The notes beneath the pieces are model-generated. The model searched no databases and was not told the DNA's origin. It saw only the letters and a program-made list of their open reading frames with translations. A stretch of 64,000 nt of DNA from Candidatus Saccharimonadota bacterium (GTDB lineage Bacteria; Patescibacteriota; Saccharimonadia; Saccharimonadales; Saccharimonadaceae): assembly GCA_017511205.1 (NCBI GenBank), contig JAFWLE010000004.1, forward strand, positions 42,183-106,182, read 5' to 3'. Shown here one piece after another: positions 8,958 to 16,710 of the stretch (its first letter is position 1; the number at the start of each line of letters is the position of its first letter). The translations under genes were made by a program, and so were the position numbers.

Positions 8958-9593
8958 ATGCCAAAAAACAATATAAACAGTAAAAAGGGTTTCACCATTA
9001 TTGAGGTGGTGCTTGTGCTTGCTATCGCCGGCCTTATCTTCTTGATGGTATTCGTAGCGCTCCCAGCACTTCAGCGCTCTCAGCGTGATACTGCTCGCCG
9101 TAACGATTTAGCGCGAGTCGATACTTCCTTGGTACAGTATCAAACCAACAACCAGGGAACTAACGATGGCTCTAACTTGCCATATAACTCTTCCACATAT
9201 TATGGTTATACTGATTTTACTAGCCAAGCGAAGTCGATTGAAATTCCTGGGGTAGGCAATAAACAAGTTGGCGGTCCATGCGGAAATCGTCCGACTCAAA
9301 ATCAAACAAATCCTAGTAGCGCTATGGCGTGTATTTTCTTAAGAGACTACATGAACTCTGGTACTGCCGGTAGTGATAAGAAAAATGAATTCCAAGATCC
9401 AGCCGGTACTTATTATGGCATGGAGATTGGACAAGGCGCTTACACTTATCCAGGAACTGACATGGATTACGTCATCCACGTCCGAACCGGTGCTAGGTGT
9501 GACGGTGAAGCAGCCGTAAAAGATACTGCTCGTCACTTTGCCATCATCTATCGTCTAGAAGGTGCTGGTACCTATTGCATCGACGATCAGTAA
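8958..9593 (+). CDS. Type IV prepilin (major pilin candidate)
   Basis: The 211-residue product has a class III signal peptide: a basic leader ending KKG, cleavage expected between G11 and F12, then FTIIEVVLVLAIAGLIFL with the essential Glu at mature position 5. The C-terminal domain has cysteines (GGPCGNRP, MACIF, GARCDGE, TYCID) that could form the disulfide loops of pilins. It is followed by a strong terminator and faces a second, divergently coded pilin. Its own leader and terminator suggest high expression. Confidence 0.9.
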   Translation: MPKNNINSKKGFTIIEVVLVLAIAGLIFLMVFVALPALQRSQRDTARRNDLARVDTSLVQYQTNNQGTNDGSNLPYNSSTYYGYTDFTSQAKSIEIPGVGNKQVGGPCGNRPTQNQTNPSSAMACIFLRDYMNSGTAGSDKKNEFQDPAGTYYGMEIGQGAYTYPGTDMDYVIHVRTGARCDGEAAVKDTARHFAIIYRLEGAGTYCIDDQ

Positions 9594-9608
9594 ATCGCTT
9601 GCTTAGCT

Positions 9609-9640
9609 AAAATGAACCGGATTCACTCCGGTTCATTTTT
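9609..9640 (+). terminator. Rho-independent terminator after pilin gene
   Basis: The hairpin AATGAACCGGA/TCCGGTTCATT is followed by T5. The arms are symmetrical, so it may also act for the opposite pilin gene. Confidence 0.85.
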
Positions 9641-9744
9641 CATTTAGCCTTGTTACTCTATGCAACATACGTTATCTCATAATTCATTAACAATAAAACC
9701 CCTCGGGACACGACAGTGCCTACAACACACCAATCGATAAGAAA

Positions 9745-10293
9745 TCAAGAATTACTGCAAAATGTTCCTGAACCCTCTAATCTATAGATCACTGCAATCT
9801 TTCTAGGGTTCTTTGTTGGCTTCGCCACCGAACCATCACACTGAGCCTGTTTTATCACTAACATTTTATAATCATTCGGAAATGATACGTTTTCATAGTT
9901 CATTTTACAAGTTTTAGCAGTACTGCCAGAGTTTAGACAGTTAATCACATATAGTTGGTATGGCTTACCATCTGGATCATAGAAATTAGTGCCTAAATAC
10001 TGTCTATAGAATCCTGCCCAAGATGTATTGTTGCCACTCGCATTACCGTCTTTCACAAGTACGTAGCTATTTTCATTTGCTGGTCCATTAGGTAACGATC
10101 CTCTATTATTGGTTTGATAGTTTTTTACCTTTTCCAATAAAGTCGCTACATCATCTCGCCTCTGAGCGTCTTTCTGAGAAGATCTTAGCGCCGGTAGAGC
10201 AATAAAAATCATCATGAATATCAATCCAGCAATTGCCAAAACCAATGCTACTTCGATAACCGTAAATCCTTCACTTTTGTTGTTTCTTCTCAT
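9745..10293 (-). CDS. Type IV prepilin, second copy
   Basis: I take the start at 10293 because GGAGTATT precedes it; an in-frame upstream codon would add 17 residues before the leader. The 182-residue product has the class III signal SEG|FTVIEVALVLAIAGLIFM with Glu5, and its N-terminal helix is nearly the same as that of the pilin at 8958 (ALPALRSSQKDAQRRDD versus ALPALQRSQRDTARRND). The globular part differs. It is encoded on the opposite strand from the rest of the cluster, so it is expressed separately, perhaps as an alternative or minor subunit. Confidence 0.88.
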   Translation of the reverse strand: MRRNNKSEGFTVIEVALVLAIAGLIFMMIFIALPALRSSQKDAQRRDDVATLLEKVKNYQTNNRGSLPNGPANENSYVLVKDGNASGNNTSWAGFYRQYLGTNFYDPDGKPYQLYVINCLNSGSTAKTCKMNYENVSFPNDYKMLVIKQAQCDGSVAKPTKNPRKIAVIYRLEGSGTFCSNS

Positions 10294-10348
10294 AATACTC
10301 CTTATGTTTATTATATGATATTTGCTATAAAAAACAAGAGCCACATGT

Positions 10349-10354
10349 TAAAAT
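10349..10354 (+). promoter_or_regulatory. -10 box for prepilin peptidase gene
   Basis: TGTTAAAAT (extended -10) ends 6 bases before the ATG at 10361. Confidence 0.6.
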
Positions 10355-10360
10355 ATAGTT

Positions 10361-11161
10361 ATGCAAATCCTATTTTTAATCTTTCTTTTTGTCGTTGGCG
10401 CCTGTATTGGCTCATTTTTATGTTGCACGGTTCGGCGTATTCATTTAAGAAACGATAAACGTATTTCCTCCAATAAACGTTCTGTTTGTTTGTCGTGTCA
10501 TTATCAACTAAAATGGTACGACAATTTACCAATTATCTCTTGGCTACTTTTAAGAGGCAAATGCCGTAAATGCCACCAAAAAATCGGTATTGCTGAGTTC
10601 TTATCGGAAATCGCTGTTGCTGCTGCCTTTCTGGCCATTGGCACTACCATCAATGTTGAAACAGCGGACGTTATTAGCTGGCTAATCTTCATTGCGGTAA
10701 TCTCCTTAGTTATAGTCTTATCTTTTCTGGCCATTTTTGATGGTCTTTATGGTGAATTGCCAGTCGCTTGTCTAATAGTTTCAATCGTCTTTGGTTTTAT
10801 TATTTTAGGCCTTAGAGAATATACTATGATTATGAGTCCACACCAAATCTCTGAGCTGATTTTGCCACCATTCCTCTCTGTTCTCCTTCTCGGTGGCCTT
10901 TATCTGTTGCTTTATCTTATTTCAAAAGGGAAATGGGTAGGTGATGGCGATTGGCTCCTCGGTACGTCCATCGGGCTAGCTATTTTTAGTCCTTGGCTTG
11001 CAGTTTTTATCTTATGTATTTCTAATACACTTGCCTTTTTATTCATGCTTCCGAGATTTATCAAACACCGCCATCAGAAAATCTATTTTGGCCCGTTCTT
11101 AGTCATTGCCTTTGTCATCGTTTATTGTCTCTCGGACCAGCTTCTCTCATTTATCATATAA
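10361..11161 (+). CDS. pilD: Prepilin peptidase (leader peptidase/methylase)
   Basis: The 266-residue membrane protein begins with the PilD signature GACIGSFLCCTVRR. A cytoplasmic zinc loop with two CxxC pairs (CLSCHYQLKWYDNLPIISW and CRKC) follows, then six or seven membrane helices. Both catalytic aspartates are visible, in FDGLYGELP and in the GxGD-type VGDGDW. It cleaves and N-methylates prepilins at the inner membrane, so it processes the three prepilin-like products coded around it. Confidence 0.94.
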   Translation: MQILFLIFLFVVGACIGSFLCCTVRRIHLRNDKRISSNKRSVCLSCHYQLKWYDNLPIISWLLLRGKCRKCHQKIGIAEFLSEIAVAAAFLAIGTTINVETADVISWLIFIAVISLVIVLSFLAIFDGLYGELPVACLIVSIVFGFIILGLREYTMIMSPHQISELILPPFLSVLLLGGLYLLLYLISKGKWVGDGDWLLGTSIGLAIFSPWLAVFILCISNTLAFLFMLPRFIKHRHQKIYFGPFLVIAFVIVYCLSDQLLSFII

Positions 11162-11188
11162 AAACACCCCGACTTTTTGAGTATATGA

Positions 11189-11194
11189 TATAAT
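11189..11194 (+). promoter_or_regulatory. -10 box for pseudopilin gene
   Basis: ATGATATAAT (extended -10) ends 6 bases before the ATG at 11201. Confidence 0.65.
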
Positions 11195-11200
11195 AAGCTT

Positions 11201-11989
11201 ATGACAAAGACAGGCGATACCCTAATTGAAGTTACATTGGCCGTAGGCATCTTTTCTATGGTCGCCATCGCCATCATCGCGGTAATGAGCAATGGTACTT
11301 CAAACTCTCAAACTGCCTTAGAGACCACTCTTGCGCGTGAAGAAATTGACACTCAATCCGAAGCTCTTCGTTTTATCCAAGCGTCATATCTATCCGAGAA
11401 AGATTCGCCAAGCAGCAAATACGCCAGCCTATGGGGAAAAATTGTTGAAAACGCCATAGACGTTAAGAATTGGAGTGAAGAAGACCAAAAGAAGCTTTTC
11501 CAGTTTACTCCAGAAGATTGTCAATCGCTTTATAAAACAGATTCTTCCAATAATATTTTTAATCAAAAAGCCTTTATCATCAACCCTAGAAAGCTCAACA
11601 GTTTCACTGCTTCCAATGCAGAAGGAAATGCCATTTTTAGTGCCAGAAAAAGTGGCAGTAAAGATATATTTAAAGAAGCCTCTACCTACCCAAGACTAAT
11701 TTATGGCTATAATAATTCTACTTCAGGAGAAGCGCTATCTAATACGTCTTCATCTACTTATGAAGACTTATTCCGTGCAGAAGGCATCTATATCGTCGCC
11801 GTAAAAGACAATAAAACTACCGAGATTGTCAACAAAAAAGCTCCTTTTACCGATGACACTTCACCTACCTCCGCTTTTTATGATTTTTATATTCGAACTT
11901 GTTGGTATGGCACCAATGCAGAAGAGCCTTCCACTATCTCCACCGTTATACGTCTTTATGACCCAGATGTTATTACGCCTGGTAGCTAA
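11201..11989 (+). CDS. PilV/pseudopilin-like protein
   Basis: The 262-residue product begins TKTGDTLIEVTLAVGIFSMVAIAII: a short leader ending in Gly, a hydrophobic helix and Glu at mature position 5, as in type IV pilin-like proteins. The residue after Gly is Asp instead of Phe, which makes it an atypical prepilin. The rest (Ser/Thr-rich, two Cys) matches no family I recognise. Position directly after the peptidase gene supports a minor-pilin or tip role. Its stop touches the stop of the convergent recombinase gene. Confidence 0.75.
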   Translation: MTKTGDTLIEVTLAVGIFSMVAIAIIAVMSNGTSNSQTALETTLAREEIDTQSEALRFIQASYLSEKDSPSSKYASLWGKIVENAIDVKNWSEEDQKKLFQFTPEDCQSLYKTDSSNNIFNQKAFIINPRKLNSFTASNAEGNAIFSARKSGSKDIFKEASTYPRLIYGYNNSTSGEALSNTSSSTYEDLFRAEGIYIVAVKDNKTTEIVNKKAPFTDDTSPTSAFYDFYIRTCWYGTNAEEPSTISTVIRLYDPDVITPGS

Positions 11990-12928
11990 TTATTTCGTTT
12001 CGCTGTGAAATTTCTCATGCACCTCTTTTAGGTGTGCATCCGTTACGTGCGTATAAATTTGTGTTGTTGAAATATTAGCGTGTCCCAGCATCGACTGCAC
12101 TGCCCTGAGATCCGCTCCGTTCATCAGAAGATCTGTTGCAAAGGAGTGTCGTAAAGTATGTGGCGATACGTGCTTCGTAATCCCCGCTAATCTGGCATAC
12201 TTTTCAATAATTCGTTCTACCGACCGCGCTGTGATTCGCCGGTAATTACCCGAAGTGTCCGCTGTTTGCAAGTTCTTCGAATTGTTTAGAAATAGCGCCG
12301 GTAGGGAATCAGTTCTTGCATCTAAATAGTCGCGTACTCTATCTGCGCAAGCCTCACTAATAAAGATTGGCCGGTCTTTACTGCCTTTTCCTCTTACCAT
12401 GAACTCTCGTCTTTCCAAATTAATCGAATCCCGATTTAATCCTACCAGTTCAGACACTCGTAGGCCACCAGAGTATAAAAGCTCAATGATTGCTCGGTCT
12501 CTCAATCCTGATTCGGTTGACGTGTCCACTTCTTCCAACATTTCCTCCACCTCATCAAAATGCAAGAAAGTCACCTGCTTTCTGATTACCTTAGGAAGTT
12601 CCACTAATGACGGATCGAGTGACTTTATCTCTCGCCTTGCTAGATACTTCAAAAACCCCCTTAGAGCTATTAAATGATATGCCTGGGTGATTACTTTCAA
12701 ATCCTCCTCTCCGTTTTCTGATCCATAGCGATTCAGTTTTAAACGATATTTCCTCAGTAGCTCCTTCGTAATATCACTTGGCTTAATTTCATCCTTATTC
12801 AAGATTTCCTGCGCAATCTCTAAAAATCTTTCCAAATATAATCTGTAATTATCGATGGTCTTCTTGCTCCGCCCCGCCTCAATTTCCAGATGCTCCAAAA
12901 ATTCATTAATCAGATCATAGATATCCAT
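11990..12928 (-). CDS. Tyrosine recombinase of the Xer family
   Basis: The 312 residues have an N-terminal SAM-like core-binding domain (about 1-95) and a catalytic domain with the full set of residues: Arg in GGLRVSELVGL, Lys in GKGSKDRPIF, HTLRHSF, and LGHANISTTQIYTHV supplying His and the nucleophilic Tyr. XerC/D-type enzymes resolve chromosome dimers at dif. No dif-like site is visible nearby. It could also serve mobile elements such as the island ending at tRNA-Arg, but nothing links them directly. Leaderless start. Confidence 0.9.
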   Translation of the reverse strand: MDIYDLINEFLEHLEIEAGRSKKTIDNYRLYLERFLEIAQEILNKDEIKPSDITKELLRKYRLKLNRYGSENGEEDLKVITQAYHLIALRGFLKYLARREIKSLDPSLVELPKVIRKQVTFLHFDEVEEMLEEVDTSTESGLRDRAIIELLYSGGLRVSELVGLNRDSINLERREFMVRGKGSKDRPIFISEACADRVRDYLDARTDSLPALFLNNSKNLQTADTSGNYRRITARSVERIIEKYARLAGITKHVSPHTLRHSFATDLLMNGADLRAVQSMLGHANISTTQIYTHVTDAHLKEVHEKFHSETK

Positions 12929-12934
12929 ACCTTC

Positions 12935-12940
12935 ATTATA
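12935..12940 (-). promoter_or_regulatory. -10 box for Xer recombinase gene
   Basis: On the minus strand, TGATATAAT ends 6 bases before the ATG at 12928. Confidence 0.65.
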
Positions 12941-12953
12941 TCAGAAAAGACAT

Positions 12954-13089
12954 CGTTTCATAATTCATTCATATTGAAGGATATAAAGAAAAAATCTATG
13001 ATTTTTTCGCCGAAAGGGCGAAGCAATGTGATAAAATCTTTGATTTATCACATTGCGGAGCTCCTGAAATATGAATGGATTATGAAACG
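12954..13089 (+). repeat. Cloverleaf repeat, copy 2
   Basis: The outer arms run CGTTTCATAATTCATTCATA and the matching 3' arm ending GGATTATGAAACG, pairing over 22 bases with a single G-T position. The inner hairpins GAAAAAATC/GATTTTTTC, TTCGCC-GAAAG-GGCGAA and GCAATGTGATAAA/TTTATCACATTGC differ in sequence from the other copies but keep pairing. It lies between the divergent xer and ndk genes. Confidence 0.85.
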
Positions 13090-13130
13090 TGGCTAATTAA
13101 GATGTGATATAATTAAGAAAAAGGAGTTTT

Positions 13131-13646
13131 ATGACAAAATCACAAGATTTTATTCAAAGAAGTTTAGTAGTTCTAAAGCCGGACACCGTGCAACGGGGAA
13201 TTATCGGCGAAGTGATTCAGCGTTTTGAACGCGTTGGTCTCAAAATTGTTGGTATGAAAATGGTCATGCCAGACGAAAAATTGTACCGTATGCACTACGA
13301 AGGCATCGGCCAAATGATTTCACGTCGTGGCGAACAAGCTTTCCGTTACAATGTCGAATATATGATGACTGGTCCAGTGATTGCTATGGTGCTAGAAGGC
13401 GTCGAGGCCGTTCCGCTAGTTAGAAAGATTGTTGGCCCTACCGAGCCAAAATCTGCCGAAATGGGCACCATTCGTGGTGATTTCTCTCATATGAGCTTCG
13501 GCTATTCCGATGCCAAGGGTACTGGCGTGCCAAACCTTGTTCACGCTTCTGGGAATATTGATGAAGCCAAGAAAGAAATTGACCTCTGGTTCAATGCTAA
13601 TGAACTCTATGACTATTCAGATTTGAACGAAAAATATACTCGTTAA
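13131..13646 (+). CDS. ndk: Nucleoside diphosphate kinase
   Basis: The 171-residue enzyme transfers the gamma phosphate of ATP to NDPs through a phosphohistidine. The start QRSLVVLKPDTVQRGIIGEV carries the nucleotide-binding Lys, and RGDFSHMSFG and NLVHASGNIDEA carry the Arg and the active His. It is about 20-30 residues longer than typical Ndk because of an insertion before LVHAS and a longer C-terminus. AAAGGAG precedes the ATG, TATAAT lies at 13108-13113 and a terminator follows. Confidence 0.95.
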   Translation: MTKSQDFIQRSLVVLKPDTVQRGIIGEVIQRFERVGLKIVGMKMVMPDEKLYRMHYEGIGQMISRRGEQAFRYNVEYMMTGPVIAMVLEGVEAVPLVRKIVGPTEPKSAEMGTIRGDFSHMSFGYSDAKGTGVPNLVHASGNIDEAKKEIDLWFNANELYDYSDLNEKYTR

Positions 13647-13664
13647 AAATTTTTAATCTATGCA

Positions 13665-13695
13665 AAAGGGCCGGATAGGGGAATCCGGCCCTCTT
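13665..13695 (+). terminator. Rho-independent terminator after ndk
   Basis: The GC-rich hairpin AGGGCCGGAT/ATCCGGCCCT is followed by CTTTA, a weak T-tract. Confidence 0.75.
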
Positions 13696-13710
13696 TAGGG
13701 GGTATTGGGG

Positions 13711-14160
13711 CTAATTTATAGCAAACGCTGAGTCGAACTCAGCGAAGCTAACGACATAATTCGCCACGCTCGCGCGTGACAGCTTCTTCTTGCTACCATC
13801 CCAAGTGATGGTTATTCCGTAGCTCTCAGCTACCTTTACCATCTTCTGGGTTACATAGTACTCCGTGACCATCTTTTTAGCTTTCTTTTTGTCAGCCTCA
13901 GTCACAGTCACTCTGCCAGGATACAGGTTTTTCAGCATTCTCAGATACTGACGACGTGTCATCTTGCTATTCGGGCGAAATTTCTTGCCCTTAATGACGC
14001 CCTTAAATGCACCGGCTTTCTTAAGAGTCTTTATTGACTTAATCGACTTACTGTCGATTGTTCTTTTATTCACATCTTTGTAGCCAGCAGCTGCAAAAGA
14101 AACCGTCATGTTACCCATTACCACCAAAACCATTAAAATTGCTAAGAATATTTTACGCAT
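13711..14160 (-). CDS. Small secreted protein with an SLH-like segment
   Basis: The start at 14160 is chosen for the GGAGGG upstream and because a signal peptide begins there (MRKIFLAILMVLVVMGN, cleavage expected after SFAAA). The mature ~125 residues are Lys-rich. They contain GAFKGVIKGKKFRPNSKMTR followed by RQYLRMLKNLY, resembling one S-layer homology repeat (the GxFxPxxxxTRxExxxML pattern). This suggests attachment to the cell envelope of the epibiont or its host. A single repeat is fewer than the usual three, so the function is uncertain. Confidence 0.7.
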   Translation of the reverse strand: MRKIFLAILMVLVVMGNMTVSFAAAGYKDVNKRTIDSKSIKSIKTLKKAGAFKGVIKGKKFRPNSKMTRRQYLRMLKNLYPGRVTVTEADKKKAKKMVTEYYVTQKMVKVAESYGITITWDGSKKKLSRASVANYVVSFAEFDSAFAIN

Positions 14161-14236
14161 AGCTTCCCTCCTACAGTCATGGCAAAGATATAACTTCACC
14201 TACAATTATAGCACACAATTCAACTTTTGTCAAAAT

Positions 14237-14971
14237 CTATAGTACTTTTTTGAGAAATTCTTTCACTCTGTCAGTTTGGGGGTGGGTGAAGAACTCTTTC
14301 GGTTCACCCTCCTCTATAATCCTTCCCTTATCTATAAACACTATTCTAGTAGCGATTTCTCTGGCAAATCCCATCTCGTGCGTTACTATCATAATTGTCA
14401 TGCCCTGACCGGCCAGCTCTCGAATCAAATCTAGTACGTCTCCAATCGCTTCTGGATCCAGTGCAGAAGTCGGCTCATCGAAGAGTAACACCTCTGGATT
14501 TAACATCATCGCCCGGATGATTGCTATGCGTTGCTTTTGACCGCCCGACAGGGAAGCAGGGTAAGCCTCTGCTTTGTTTAATAGCCCGATATGCCGCAGT
14601 AGTTCTTTCGCACGTTTTTCTGCTGCTTCATGCGTCAAAACCTTCAATTTCATCGGTGCCAGTAGCAAATTCTCCATCACAGTTAGATTATTGATTAGAT
14701 TAAAATGTTGAAATACCATCCCGATATTCCGTCGCATTTTACGGATATTTTTCTCTGTTATTAGTGTCCCATTGAAGTAGATTTCGCCCGCAGTCGGCTC
14801 TTCCATCCAATTGATGCACCTAAGAAATGTAGACTTTCCAGATCCAGATGGTCCCAAAATCACCACTCTTTCACCGTCTTTCAGCTCAAAATTAATCCCG
14901 TTTAACACCTTGTTCTTGCCAAAGCTTTTATGTAGATTCTTTATTTTTAAATCAGCTTCCTTATTTTCCAT
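14237..14971 (-). CDS. Polar amino-acid ABC transporter ATP-binding protein
   Basis: The 244 residues show Walker A GPSGSGKST (about 36-44), the Q-loop MVFQHFNLINNLT, signature LSGGQKQR, Walker B VLLFDEPTSALDPE and the switch His in VTHEMGFA. The sequence is closest to the GlnQ/HisP-type group that energises uptake of polar amino acids. It is directly adjacent to the fused binding protein/permease gene, with no gap between that gene's stop and this ATG. Together they form a complete importer. Confidence 0.93.
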   Translation of the reverse strand: MENKEADLKIKNLHKSFGKNKVLNGINFELKDGERVVILGPSGSGKSTFLRCINWMEEPTAGEIYFNGTLITEKNIRKMRRNIGMVFQHFNLINNLTVMENLLLAPMKLKVLTHEAAEKRAKELLRHIGLLNKAEAYPASLSGGQKQRIAIIRAMMLNPEVLLFDEPTSALDPEAIGDVLDLIRELAGQGMTIMIVTHEMGFAREIATRIVFIDKGRIIEEGEPKEFFTHPQTDRVKEFLKKVL

Positions 14972-16600
14972 CTATTCCTCCGTCCTTAAGTCACTCTTCC
15001 GTAGCGATTTTTCAACTAATTTCACAACAAACGTAATTAGGTAAATAGTTGCAAGATAGAATAGTGCTGCTACAAACATTGGTACGATGTAGCTGGCCAT
15101 ATTTTGCCCTGAGCCAATATCCTTTGCCGCCATATTGAGGTCATACATCCCCACCATGCTTACGATAGCGGTTTCCTTGATTACGGTGATGATTTCATTC
15201 CCAAGCGCAGGGATGATGTTTTTAATTGCCTGTGGCGCCACAATCTTAAAGAAGATCGTGCTCCTAGATAGCCCTAGTGCCAAACCTGCTTCTGTTTGCC
15301 CCTTGTCTACTGAGAGAATTCCACCTCTAATCACTTCCGATACATAAGCAGCTGAATTTAGCCCAAATGCCACTATCGCCGTAATAATGCTTGGAAATCC
15401 TTTAATTGCAAAGATTACGAAGAACATAATAAACAGTTGCAAGGCCATTGGTGTACCTCTAATAATAGTTGTATAAACTAGGCAGATAAATTTCGGCACC
15501 GCCAACCACTTAGACTTCTTAGCCGTATCGATGAGGGCAATAATTGCTCCTAGAATCATTCCCATCAGAATCGCGAAATAAGAAACCTGAATTGTCAGCC
15601 AAAAACCATGTAACATCGAATCAATATACTCTGGAGTACTGAACAGATCACCGACCTTTTTAAAGAAAGACTTTATTGGACTAACGACCGCGATTTCTTC
15701 TTCTTCGGTTTCCTTCTCCTCTTTATTATCAGTTTCTTCCTCCGGCATAGTTTCATTACTTGCATCAATATAGCTTAGAACCAGCTTATCTATCTCAGTT
15801 TTTCCATTTTCATCTTCTATCGTCATTTCTGCAAGCACTTCATTAAATGCTGCCAGAAGTTCCGGCTTTTCTTTGTTCACTGCAATTGCGTATTGTTCCT
15901 CTACAGGGTAGTCTTCCTCTCTAGTTTTTCCAGAATAATATAGGGGTAAAGCTTCTAATCCCGGATTTTTCTCTACGATAAACTTGGCCACTAGCTCGTC
16001 TGCAACCGCAAAATCAATAATATGTGACGAAATCCCGTCTGCCGCTAATTGATGCGAATCAATCCCTTTAATAGAAGTTTCGGTGTCTTTTAGAACCCCG
16101 TTCTCAATTTCGTCGTCTACAAATAAATAGCCAGTGCTGCCAATTTGCGAACCAATATTATATCCAGCTAGAGATTCCCAAACTACGTGATCACCCCTAA
16201 GAGAAGGTGGATTATCTTGGCCAAAAATCACATATTGCACAGAAGTGTAGTAAGGGATCGTAAAGTTCACCTTTTCCTCACGTGCTGGAGTAATTGTTAA
16301 CCCTGCCGCCCCTGCATCTGCAATTTTACCAGTTCCCACGTTGTCAATAATTACATCAAATTCTACATTTTGAATCTGAAACTTTTTATCCATTTTCTTA
16401 GCTACGCGGTCGATAATATCTACATCTACCCCCACAATTTGTCGGTTTTTATAAAATTCAAACGGCATGAATGGTACATTAGTCTCTACTATATAATCAG
16501 CATCGCTATCACCTTCAATCGAAAAATGAATACTCACTCCCATTCCCACCGTCACCAGCAAGAATAAAACCATTATCACAATGCTTTTAACCTTATGCAT
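14972..16600 (-). CDS. Amino-acid ABC transporter, substrate-binding protein fused to permease
   Basis: The start at 16600 is chosen because the -10 box lies exactly 6 bases upstream. The ~542 residues have an N-terminal membrane helix, a SBP_bac_3-type binding domain (about 35-290: FMPFEFYKNRQIVGVDVDI, GAAGLTITPAREEKVNFT), an acidic linker (about 292-315), and a HisM/GlnP-type permease with five membrane segments and the EAA loop (EAGLALGLSRSTIFFKIVAP). Fusion tethers the receptor to the channel, suited to a cell that depends on scavenging amino acids. Confidence 0.92.
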   Translation of the reverse strand: MHKVKSIVIMVLFLLVTVGMGVSIHFSIEGDSDADYIVETNVPFMPFEFYKNRQIVGVDVDIIDRVAKKMDKKFQIQNVEFDVIIDNVGTGKIADAGAAGLTITPAREEKVNFTIPYYTSVQYVIFGQDNPPSLRGDHVVWESLAGYNIGSQIGSTGYLFVDDEIENGVLKDTETSIKGIDSHQLAADGISSHIIDFAVADELVAKFIVEKNPGLEALPLYYSGKTREEDYPVEEQYAIAVNKEKPELLAAFNEVLAEMTIEDENGKTEIDKLVLSYIDASNETMPEEETDNKEEKETEEEEIAVVSPIKSFFKKVGDLFSTPEYIDSMLHGFWLTIQVSYFAILMGMILGAIIALIDTAKKSKWLAVPKFICLVYTTIIRGTPMALQLFIMFFVIFAIKGFPSIITAIVAFGLNSAAYVSEVIRGGILSVDKGQTEAGLALGLSRSTIFFKIVAPQAIKNIIPALGNEIITVIKETAIVSMVGMYDLNMAAKDIGSGQNMASYIVPMFVAALFYLATIYLITFVVKLVEKSLRKSDLRTEE

Positions 16601-16606
16601 AATATA

Positions 16607-16612
16607 ATTATA
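16607..16612 (-). promoter_or_regulatory. -10 box for amino-acid transporter operon
   Basis: TATAAT on the minus strand ends 6 bases before the ATG at 16600. Confidence 0.6.
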
Positions 16613-16672
16613 CACCAACAACAAAAAATGAATCAGAACATTTTTCGATCCATTTTTTCATAATGTTTATGG

Positions 16673-16678
16673 TATAAT
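16673..16678 (+). promoter_or_regulatory. -10 box for surface protein gene
   Basis: TGGTATAAT lies 32 bases before the ATG at 16711, and AGGGAGA provides a ribosome binding site, so the leader is normal here. Confidence 0.6.
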
Positions 16679-16710
16679 CAATATTAGGTAAATACAAAAA
16701 GGGAGATTAA

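Noticed and set aside
11990..12928. The tyrosine recombinase as integrase of a pilus-region mobile element
   Set aside because: No attachment repeats flank it and its neighbours are conserved pilus and housekeeping genes; it is kept as a Xer-type enzyme.
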